Shown here piece by piece: positions 16,457-21,445 of a stretch of DNA of 22,119 nt. The first letter of the stretch is position 1. Each line of letters starts with the position of its first letter. A program made the position numbers and the translations under genes. The notes under the pieces are model-generated. The model saw only the letters and a list, made by a program, of their open reading frames with translations, was not told the DNA's origin and did not search any database. The DNA is from a virus, in IMG/VR virus record IMGVR_UViG_3300025326_000222, positions 1-22,119 of that record. One strand, written 5' to 3'.

Positions 16457-16607
16457 ATCCTTGATCGTAGCCGGTATCGTGGGAGTGGTCAGCATGCTAT
16501 GGCGGATCAATACCCAACTCGGCTGTATCAAGGTTGAGATGCGGTACTTTCGCCGGGTTACTGAGGACCATGAGGACCGCATCAGAGAGCTAGAACAAGA
16601 TGATTGA
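16440..16607 (+). CDS. Small one-helix membrane protein, possible holin or lysis accessory
   Basis: 55 residues from GTG 16440 (60 from the alternative ATG 16425). One membrane helix at about residues 4-22 (IESLIVAGIVGVVSMLW) is followed by a short charged helical tail with coiled-coil character (VEMRYFRRVTEDHEDRIRELEQDD). It overlaps the upstream membrane lipoprotein by 17 bases and the small terminase gene by 8 bases. Size, topology and position fit a small holin, antiholin or i-spanin-like protein, but I cannot choose among them. It is short for an i-spanin. Confidence 0.72.
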   Translation: MPSLIESLIVAGIVGVVSMLWRINTQLGCIKVEMRYFRRVTEDHEDRIRELEQDD

Positions 16608-16917
16608 GAATGAAGAGTTCATTCCTGACTATGCCGATCTAGAGAAGTTATGGGATGATGAAATTGAGAATGCTCCGATCGAGGGCATGTCACCTGAGAA
16701 TCTGGAATCCCTGGTTCATGAGTTGACGGCCCGGCGGCTGGTGGAGGCGCTCCGTGACCCGGAGCGCTCCACTCCCGGTATGCTGCAAGCTGCACTTCGG
16801 TTCCTCAAGGATAATGACATTACTGGATTGCCCATTCCTGGATCGGCTCATGCCAAACTCAAAGAGAAGCTAGGAGGGAAGCTTCCCTTCACTCCCCGAT
16901 TGACAGGAACTGAATAA
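16600..16917 (+). CDS. Terminase small subunit (T7 gp18-like)
   Basis: 105 residues; T7 gp18 has 89. The N-terminus is acidic. The core reads LVHELTARRLVEALRDPE, then STPGMLQAALRFLKDNDITGLPIPGSA (residues 58-84), matching the T7-type small terminase pattern of a helix, a short break, then (A)L.FLKDN.I. The subunit recognises phage DNA and hands it to the large subunit for cutting and packaging. Its ATG lies inside the preceding gene (8-base overlap), and its TAA shares a base with the ATG of the large subunit (TAATG), so the two are probably made together. Confidence 0.88.
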   Translation: MIENEEFIPDYADLEKLWDDEIENAPIEGMSPENLESLVHELTARRLVEALRDPERSTPGMLQAALRFLKDNDITGLPIPGSAHAKLKEKLGGKLPFTPRLTGTE

Positions 16918-18740
16918 TGGCACGGATGCTAGAAAGGTTATTGGCGGATCACTATAGGATGGTGGATAACCCGAAGTGTGAGGATTATGATCCATTCAAG
17001 GCTGACTTCCGCAACTTCCTGTACTATGTATTCAAAGAAGTCCTCAAGTTCGGGGAGCCGCATGCACTCCAATACGATATTGCCGATTACATGCAGAATC
17101 TTCCCGTCTCACAGGATGGAACGGCTCGCGGTCAGGCTCAGGCCATGCGCGGCTGCGGCAAGACCGTAATTGCCTGCGCATTCTGCGCTTGGCTGTGGTA
17201 TTGTAATCCGACGATCCGTGCTTTGGTGGTTTCGTCTGTACAGACGAAGGCTGAGGAGTTTGCGGGCCTTGTAAAGCAGATTGTGGACTCCGCGGCGCTC
17301 CTAGAGCATCTTCGACCCAACATTCAGGTCGATCAACTCAAACATGGTAAGCGGCGACTCAAGGTTGACCAGAATACCTTAGCACGGTTTGATATAGCCG
17401 GTGCTGGGCCGGGGAAAGACCCGTCCTTTGCCGCCTATGGAGTTTACGGAGGCTATACAGGCAGTCACCCGGATATTATCATCCCGGATGACGTAGAAAT
17501 TCCCGAAAACTCCCTTACCCAACTCAAACGAGAGCGTTTGTTCAACAAGATGCAGGAGTTCGAGTCGCTGATCCTCAAGGGAGGGGCAATTCTCCAGATG
17601 GGGACGCCTCAAACCGAGGAATCGGTTTACAACAAGTCCGAGAAGGTCGGATATCCTGTCCGAAAGTGGCCAGCAGAGCTTCCTGACTTGACGAAGGATG
17701 AGGATTTGGGACATTACACTCCTTACATCATCACTCTGACCAAGCACAAGGGTTCTGGCTCCCCAACTTACCCGGAACGCTTCCCCATTGAATCCCTCAT
17801 GGAGAAGCGGGCGAAAGGTGAAGCGTACTATAGACTCCAGATGCTTCTTGACACAAGCCTCGCTGACCTGGATCGATATCCGCTCAAGACTAGAAACTTG
17901 ATCGTGTTAGATCAGGACTTCGAGCACGGCCCTGTCTCGGTTATTTGGGGCACGGCGTCTCCGTTAAAGGAGATCGAGAACGCTGGACTCACAGGGGACT
18001 GCTTCTATGGGCCGGGCTATCAATCCCCGGACTACGAGCCGTTTCAGGGCGGTGTCATGTACATCGACCCCAAGGGCGGCGGCGGTGACACAGTGGGATA
18101 CGGCGTGGCCAAGACCCTACGGGGTTTGATCTACGTTCCGGCCGCAGGAGGTCTTGCGGTGGGTGCAGGCGAGCACGGCACGGCCGAGGCGGTACTTGTC
18201 AAGCTCGCCAAGATCGCGGCCCAGTGGGGCGTCAAGCGAGTGCAGGTTGAATCCAACTGGGGCGGTTCCAAGGAAGAGTCCGCTTATGCCCGACTCTTGC
18301 AGCCGATCATGGCCAAGTACAACGGACCAACTCAGATTGAGACGGTCTGGAATACCGGCCAAAAGGAACGGCGCATCCTGGATGACCTGGAGCCGTTAGT
18401 CAACATGCATAAGGTCATTGTGAGTCGTGAGGTCGCCAGACGTACCGAGTTGATGTATCAGTTGACTCATATTACCCGTGAACGTGGTAGCCTGATTCAT
18501 GATGACGAGATCGAGGCCCTTTGGGGTGCGGTTAGGAACTACAAAGACAACTGCGTTATGGACTCTGAGACTGCGGCGGCCATGAAGTCCGAGCAGGCCA
18601 GCCGTGAGGCGGCCAAAGAGTTCGAGCGCGAGTACCATAAGTCTGCGGGAGGCGCCGCCTTCCACAAGGAGGATGAATGGAAAGAGATCAAGAGACGAGC
18701 AGCGAAGATCGACCGAAAGAGGCGATGGACAAGAGTGTAG
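16917..18740 (+). CDS. Terminase large subunit (T7 gp19-like packaging ATPase and nuclease)
   Basis: 607 residues; T7 gp19 has 586. ATPase: Walker A-type MRGCGKT at 77-83, Walker B DIIIPDDVE at 186-194, and a coupling motif MGTPQ at 228-232. Nuclease (RNase H fold): the three acidic sites are D384 in MYIDPKGGGGD, E445 in VQVESNWG and D529/D530 in HDDEIEALWGAV, all as in T7 gp19. The enzyme pumps DNA into the prohead and cuts the concatemer. The C-terminus is highly basic (KRRAAKIDRKRRWTRV). All catalytic residues appear intact. The gene overlaps a possible 31-residue gene at its 3' end. Confidence 0.95.
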   Translation: MARMLERLLADHYRMVDNPKCEDYDPFKADFRNFLYYVFKEVLKFGEPHALQYDIADYMQNLPVSQDGTARGQAQAMRGCGKTVIACAFCAWLWYCNPTIRALVVSSVQTKAEEFAGLVKQIVDSAALLEHLRPNIQVDQLKHGKRRLKVDQNTLARFDIAGAGPGKDPSFAAYGVYGGYTGSHPDIIIPDDVEIPENSLTQLKRERLFNKMQEFESLILKGGAILQMGTPQTEESVYNKSEKVGYPVRKWPAELPDLTKDEDLGHYTPYIITLTKHKGSGSPTYPERFPIESLMEKRAKGEAYYRLQMLLDTSLADLDRYPLKTRNLIVLDQDFEHGPVSVIWGTASPLKEIENAGLTGDCFYGPGYQSPDYEPFQGGVMYIDPKGGGGDTVGYGVAKTLRGLIYVPAAGGLAVGAGEHGTAEAVLVKLAKIAAQWGVKRVQVESNWGGSKEESAYARLLQPIMAKYNGPTQIETVWNTGQKERRILDDLEPLVNMHKVIVSREVARRTELMYQLTHITRERGSLIHDDEIEALWGAVRNYKDNCVMDSETAAAMKSEQASREAAKEFEREYHKSAGGAAFHKEDEWKEIKRRAAKIDRKRRWTRV

Positions 18741-18820
18741 AGGCAAAGCCACAGAGATCATTCATGTCTCTCTACAAGTTATGGCTAGGCCCTGAGGGCC
18801 GATTCGGAGCTAAGTGGTGA
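18725..18820 (+). CDS. Possible 31-aa protein between the large terminase and the small-gene chain
   Basis: ATG 18725 opens a 31-codon frame (MDKSVEAKPQRSFMSLYKLWLGPEGRFGAKW) ending at TGA 18818-18820. It starts inside the last 16 bases of the terminase gene, after AGAGG at 18718-18722 (spacing short). Its stop overlaps the next start as GTGA, the linkage used by the other genes here. The 76 bases after the terminase stop are otherwise empty in a very tightly packed region, which is the main argument for it. The protein is basic and aromatic, with no recognised family. It could equally be non-coding leader sequence. Confidence 0.4.
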   Translation: MDKSVEAKPQRSFMSLYKLWLGPEGRFGAKW

Positions 18821-19131
18821 GCGACGAGCCAAGGAAGATTGCCAAACCGAGACCGGTCAATGATGCTACGGTGCGTCAAGTAGCCGAGAACCTCAGGAGC
18901 AGGGCTCCATATGTCCGTTGGAAGTATGGCCCCTCCAGTCTCTCTCAGGAAGATGCCGAGGCCATCGTAAGGAAGTCCATCGATGAGTCTCCGGGCTTTG
19001 TTGCCAAGGCTACTCTCCTAGAGCGGCTTGGAGACCGAGAGAATCGTAGCAGCGGGTACTACGGTACTTCCTCGATAAAAGAGCAGAAGCTCCAGGACGA
19101 GTTAGACAAGAAGCAGGGATTGAAGAGATGA
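18817..19131 (+). CDS. Unknown 104-aa protein with an LSxxDAE domain
   Basis: Start at GTG 18817, with GGAG at 18806-18809 seven bases before it and a GTGA overlap with the possible 31-aa gene; GTG 18814 is an alternative. The protein is basic and helical. Residues 15-57 (VRQVAENLRSR... SLSQEDAEAIVRKSIDESP) resemble residues 7-47 of the next gene's product (QVRIAANRLRKH... TLSPADAEKLLLQEIEKNP): a helix with A-x-x-L-R, a short loop, LS-x-x-DAE, a second helix, then an I-x-x-x-P end. No family was recognised. It ends KKQGLKR and overlaps the next gene by ATGA. Confidence 0.8.
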   Translation: MSDEPRKIAKPRPVNDATVRQVAENLRSRAPYVRWKYGPSSLSQEDAEAIVRKSIDESPGFVAKATLLERLGDRENRSSGYYGTSSIKEQKLQDELDKKQGLKR

Positions 19132-19673
19132 TAACTGAATTTACGATGCAGCAGGTCCGCATTGCGGCCAACCGCTTACGGAAGCACGGCCGAGGTGGGC
19201 CATTTGGGACTCTATCCCCGGCCGATGCCGAGAAGTTACTACTCCAGGAGATTGAGAAGAATCCAGAGCAGACCCACCCCGGCGACCCTCAGGCCCAGGC
19301 CAAGCGCCAAATGGCCGAGTCCAAAGCCAAGGTGGAGGAGTTACATGAGCGATTGCAGCCGACCCAATCACTCAAGGAATCTGACCAGTGGATGCCGGGC
19401 CATCCTCAGGATATTCAGAGCGTTCCCGCGACTGCGGTCGATGGTCCCTCCCGTGTTACGGTCGGCACCGGACTGTTGGGTGAGATTTCCATCACCGAGA
19501 AAGACCTTGAGGCGATCAAGAAGCTCAAGCTCAAGACCATAGGTGGTGAGCCGATTAGTGCAGCCGGAGTTCCAGACTCATTTAGTCGGCGCGCCTTGAA
19601 TCCCGCCGAGGGGCGTAAGGTACTATTAGACCTTCCTGATACTATGGGTCCGGGCCGGGATAGGCTGGCATGA
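19128..19673 (+). CDS. Unknown 181-aa protein, sharing an N-terminal domain with its upstream neighbour
   Basis: Starts in an ATGA overlap with the preceding gene. Residues 7-47 are related to the preceding protein (see there). A charged coiled-coil-like segment follows (QAQAKRQMAESKAKVEELHERL, 56-77), then a proline-rich linker, then a small domain (RVTVGTGLLGEISITEKDLEAIKKLKLKTIGGEPIS, about 108-145). No catalytic motif, signal or membrane segment is visible. Its place after the terminase suggests a packaging or late accessory role, but nothing in the protein shows it. T7 has unrelated small genes (19.2-19.5) at this place. Confidence 0.82.
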   Translation: MITEFTMQQVRIAANRLRKHGRGGPFGTLSPADAEKLLLQEIEKNPEQTHPGDPQAQAKRQMAESKAKVEELHERLQPTQSLKESDQWMPGHPQDIQSVPATAVDGPSRVTVGTGLLGEISITEKDLEAIKKLKLKTIGGEPISAAGVPDSFSRRALNPAEGRKVLLDLPDTMGPGRDRLA

Positions 19674-19915
19674 GTATCTGGATAATGGTCCTTGCCCTTA
19701 TCCTGGTGGCCGGGGCGGCAATGGTGGCCTGTGTCCGGGAGGCACGGCCAAGGTGCCCATCTTGCCATAAGCCCCTAGATTGCCTAGCTTGCCTACGGCG
19801 TATACAACTAGGCGGTTTGGCGGAAGATGACAACCCACAATATCATATTCGCCCAGAGGCCCCAAAGGCCCCAGTTTGGTCAGATTCTCCAGATAACCCA
19901 GATGACCCAGATTGA
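19670..19915 (+). CDS. Small membrane or lipoprotein with paired cysteines and a fibre-type motif
   Basis: 81 residues, beginning in an ATGA overlap. Residues 3-20 are hydrophobic and end MVAC21, a weak lipobox, so the protein is either lipid-anchored or has one helix. C29-x2-C32-x5-C38-x2-C41 looks like a small zinc knuckle or disulfide pair. Residues 48-60 (GGLAEDDNPQYHI) resemble the GLTDDDHPQY motif of the fibre-like protein encoded at 1282, also at DNA level (GATGACAACCCACAATA against GATGACCACCCACAGTA). The C-terminus is proline- and aspartate-rich and probably disordered. An o-spanin-like role is conceivable, as these are small proline-rich lipoproteins, but no i-spanin partner is evident. 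Confidence 0.78.
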   Translation: MSIWIMVLALILVAGAAMVACVREARPRCPSCHKPLDCLACLRRIQLGGLAEDDNPQYHIRPEAPKAPVWSDSPDNPDDPD

Positions 19916-19925
19916 CGGCGGGCTT

Positions 19926-19963
19926 GCCCCAGGAGGCCAGGATTAGTTCCTACCTCCTGGGGC
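19926..19963 (+). terminator. Strong hairpin at the end of the late genes, possible terminator
   Basis: GCCCCAGGAGG (19926-19936) pairs perfectly with CCTCCTGGGGC (19953-19963), and AGGA/TCCT (19939-19942 with 19948-19951) extends it inward around a five-base loop. It lies ten bases after the last late gene, the usual place for a terminator. No T tract follows, so it may instead block 3' decay or be processed. Confidence 0.4.
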
Positions 19964-20181
19964 CTGGGTGGAAGCTAGGAACGCCTCCAGGTGGCAATCC
20001 ACTGACGTTCCTATGAGGGTGGTGCTGTGCCGCCCTCGCCGGATGGACCGGTTCGGCTGGGCATGTACCAATCGGGTGAGAAATAGTACATATCTGATTC
20101 TAAATGGAGGGATAGGTAATGTAGGATGATGGGGCAAACTGGGAACATTGGGTATGGCCGGGTACTGAGGTAGATTGGGTA

Positions 20182-20221
20182 ATATTCACTGAATAGGGCA
20201 TCTTCACCGCGCAGTGAATAT
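20182..20221. repeat. Perfect 10-bp inverted repeat
   Basis: ATATTCACTG (20182-20191) and CAGTGAATAT (20212-20221) are exact reverse complements around a 20-base loop. The arms are AT-rich in a GC-rich gap. No T tract follows, so it does not look like a terminator; an operator, cruciform or RNA hairpin are all possible. Confidence 0.75.
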
Positions 20222-20358
20222 CGACTGGGGGTGGTACGCCGGGAGTGAGGGTGCGCCCCGTCCGATAACCATGGAATCCCCCCGTACCCCCCGGTCAAGC
20301 ATTATCGGACCCGGCACGGGCCGCCCCAGGGTGGGTTATTATCGGACTCTCCGCAGGT

Positions 20359-20448
20359 CGCATAGCCTACCCACACGGTACAGGCCCACCTGTTGCCGGG
20401 CGATAACCGGGTGCGGACCTTGACAGGGCAAGGACCGTATGCTATGCG
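20359..20448 (+). other. Branched inverted-repeat element (RNA-junction-like)
   Basis: An outer stem CGCATAGC/GCTATGCG (20359-20366 with 20441-20448) and a second stem ACGGT/ACCGT (20375-20379 with 20434-20438) enclose three small hairpins: ACAGG/CCTGT with a CCCA loop (20380-20393), CCGG/CCGG (20396-20411 area) and CCTTG/CAAGG (20418-20433). The nesting is tidy, as in a multi-way RNA junction, though each small stem could arise by chance. It is not a tRNA: no GTTCRA arm or acceptor pairing fits. Confidence 0.4.
20420..20448 (+). promoter_or_regulatory. Sigma70-type promoter candidate facing the structured region
   Basis: TTGACA (20420-20425, perfect -35) is followed by exactly 17 bases and TATGCG (20443-20448). 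The -10 matches only three of six consensus bases but has an extended TG one base before it (20440-20441). Transcription would start near 20455 and run through the structured region toward the gene at 21443. The same bases belong to the branched inverted-repeat element, so the match could be incidental. Confidence 0.35.
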
Positions 20449-20467
20449 GGGAGGTCGGTCTGTGCGG

Positions 20468-20524
20468 GCGGGCCTGAGGCGGTTATGGGGCCTTTGCCTG
20501 CGTTTTTCTTCGCCTCAGGCTTGC
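20468..20524 (+). repeat. 14-bp hairpin at the 5' end of the structured region
   Basis: GCGGGCCTGAGGCG (20468-20481) pairs with CGCCTCAGGCTTGC (20511-20524), ten perfect pairs plus two G-U and two G-C pairs. The 29-base loop contains TTTTTCTT at 20503-20510. If the transcript starts near 20455, this would be its first hairpin. Confidence 0.75.
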
Positions 20525-20934
20525 ATGCCGTCCACCATATGCCATACTATGTTTGCCTACCATGCGGGGTGACCCGCCGGGAGCACGACGGACGGCCAGT
20601 ACGGGCAGGGACAACGCCAACCTACACCCGGAATGTCGCGAGTCGCCCGGTCACAGGACGGATCGCTAACGTAGGGGCTCGCGGGAGCCGACAACTATAT
20701 CGGACCACCGGGACCGAGCTAAAAACCACCCGAACGGACAACGCGTTGCGTAGTCACGACGGAATGGGAAGGAGCCGGACCCAAGCGGGTAAACGCAGTC
20801 CATTGCACGTCCGATAGAGCGTACTAAGTCAGGGGACGAAAGCTAGCGATGCGGGATATGCAAACGTCGCCGCATAATACTGCTGATAACTAACCTGACG
20901 AGCTAGGCTGAACATGCCACGGAACATCGCCTAA

Positions 20935-21238
20935 GCACACTGTACGATAAGCCCAATCGACTTGACTATGCGGTAAGGTAGACCGTGTGTCAATAGGTTA
21001 GGATCGCAGGAGCTAATAACTCTCAACCGCGAACCGAAGCCGTCCGACTCTCGGCTAAGGGCACGACAAGACTACGTGAGTAGAGCTATACGGCCCGGAT
21101 AAAGGAACCGACGCCCAGCGTGAGCTGTAAGTGTACGATCTGCCGACCACGGCTCAACCGAAACCGCCGTCTATCTTACCGCATAGTCTTGGGAGTCGAT
21201 CCTCTGAGAAGCGGTAAGACCGTAGGGCATAAGTGTGC
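20935..21238 (+). repeat. Long-range arm with a 20-bp helix
   Basis: GACTATGCGGTAAGGTAGAC (20964-20983) pairs with GTCTATCTTACCGCATAGTC (21169-21188): 19 Watson-Crick pairs and one G-U. Across a one-by-five internal loop, ATCGACT (20956-20962) pairs with AGTCGAT (21194-21200). Further out, GCCC/GGGC (20951-20954 with 21225-21228) and GCACACT/AGTGTGC (20935-20941 with 21232-21238) can continue the arm. It encloses a 185-base domain with small hairpins, among them AGCCG/CGGCT (21038-21056), CTAC-GTGA-GTAG (21072-21083), ACGC/GCGT (21111-21121) and GCCG/CGGC (21142-21153). The outer pairs are weaker evidence than the 20-bp core. Confidence 0.85.
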
Positions 21239-21335
21239 GTGGACGCGGAGACAACCGACGTAAACAGATATAACAAACACCGTAGCCGAACGAAACCCTG
21301 ATAGGTGGGCTGTTCGGTCACACTACGGAGATCAC

Positions 21336-21403
21336 GGTCAACCTCCCCGGCCATGAGCGAAAGCTTGTGGCCGGTCTTATAGGTTGGCCAACGTGGTCAA
21401 CCT
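21336..21403 (+). promoter_or_regulatory. Switch-like element: two identical strands competing for one partner
   Basis: GGTCAACCT occurs at 21336-21344 and again at 21395-21403. Between them, AGGTTGGCC (21381-21389) can pair with the first copy (nine pairs, one G-U, enclosing the GAAA-capped 12-bp hairpin at 21347-21374) or, as GGTTGGCCA, with the second (21382-21390 with 21394-21402, nine pairs, three-base loop). The two folds exclude each other. The element ends 40 bases before the start of the 126-aa gene. No T tract follows, so it is not a plain terminator. Confidence 0.55.
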
Positions 21404-21419
21404 ACTTCGCAACAGTACC

Positions 21420-21445
21420 CATATCAATGAAGGAGCATATCAATG
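21420..21445 (+). repeat. 10-bp direct repeat around the ribosome-binding site
   Basis: CATATCAATG occurs at 21420-21429 and 21436-21445, with the Shine-Dalgarno sequence AAGGAG (21430-21435) exactly between. The second copy contains the start codon at 21443. The first supplies another ATG (21427) that opens a nine-codon frame, MKEHINAWY, ending at TGA 21454-21456, overlapping the true start in another frame. Confidence 0.8.

Larger units (their letters stand above)
19964..20454. other. Gene-free stretch with several inverted repeats
   Basis: No convincing gene on either strand. Hairpins seen: GAGGG/CCCTC (20015-20019 with 20033-20037, extended inward), ATGTAC/GTACAT (20063-20068 with 20086-20091), the 10-bp repeat listed at 20182-20221, and the branched element listed at 20359-20448. 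Around 20227-20330 there are runs of G and C (for example CCCCCC near 20279-20292). The stretch could hold a replication or packaging signal, genome-end sequence, or the 5' part of a structured RNA. Confidence 0.5.
20260..20816. repeat. Five copies of TATCGGAC in both orientations
   Basis: The element occurs as GTCCGATAA at 20260-20268, TTATCGGAC at 20302-20310, TTATCGGAC at 20339-20347, TATCGGAC at 20698-20705 and GTCCGATA at 20809-20816. The first copy can pair over nine bases with either the second or the third, and the fourth over eight with the fifth. A shortened form, CGATAACC, shared with 20263-20270, lies at 20401-20408. Either a repeated protein-binding site or exchangeable RNA stems would explain this. 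Confidence 0.65.
20455..21405 (+). ncRNA. Candidate large structured non-coding RNA, about 0.95 kb
   Basis: No plausible gene covers this stretch. The + strand is A-rich and T-poor: over 20581-21360 I counted about 220 A against 119 T, while G and C are roughly equal where counted. It can form a 14-bp stem at the 5' end (20468-20481 with 20511-20524), a very long arm (20964-20983 with 21169-21188, 20 pairs, plus a 7-bp extension), a 12-bp GAAA-capped hairpin (21347-21374), two nested 6-bp stems (21280-21291 with 21312-21328), and GTGA-capped hairpins (20564-20577 and 21072-21083). GCCAACCTA at 20616-20624 could pair with TAGGTTGGC at 21380-21388 and close most of the region. Size and style recall large phage-borne RNAs such as GOLLD and ROOL, but I cannot match it to either. 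The ends are guesses, set by the candidate promoter and the last stem. DNA-level roles are alternatives. Confidence 0.55.

Noticed and set aside
20041-20062. GGTTCGGCTGG resembling a tRNA T-arm
   Set aside because: The GTTCRA consensus is not met and no acceptor, D or anticodon arm can be built around it.
20011-20298. 95-codon open frame on the - strand
   Set aside because: It crosses several inverted repeats, opposes every real gene and lacks a ribosome-binding site and protein-like pattern.
20214-20423. 69-codon open frame on the + strand
   Set aside because: It begins inside an inverted repeat, has no ribosome-binding site and encodes low-complexity P, R and G-rich text.
20485-20817. 110-codon open frame on the + strand in the gap
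   Set aside because: It starts inside the loop of a 14-bp hairpin, has no ribosome-binding site, has a composition unlike the other proteins (many R, T, G and H, no core pattern) and lies in sequence better explained as structured RNA.
20890-21001. CTAACCT/AGGTTAG long-range pairing
   Set aside because: A 7-8 bp match is expected many times by chance in 1 kb, and this one would form a pseudoknot with the much stronger 20-bp helix.
20960-21190. Group I or group II intron or RNase P RNA
   Set aside because: I looked for the conserved group I core strings, group II domain V and the RNase P P4 strands and found none that fit. There is also no interrupted gene around it.
21261-21274. TATAAC as a promoter -10 box
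   Set aside because: No -35-like hexamer lies 16-18 bases upstream and no extended TG is present.
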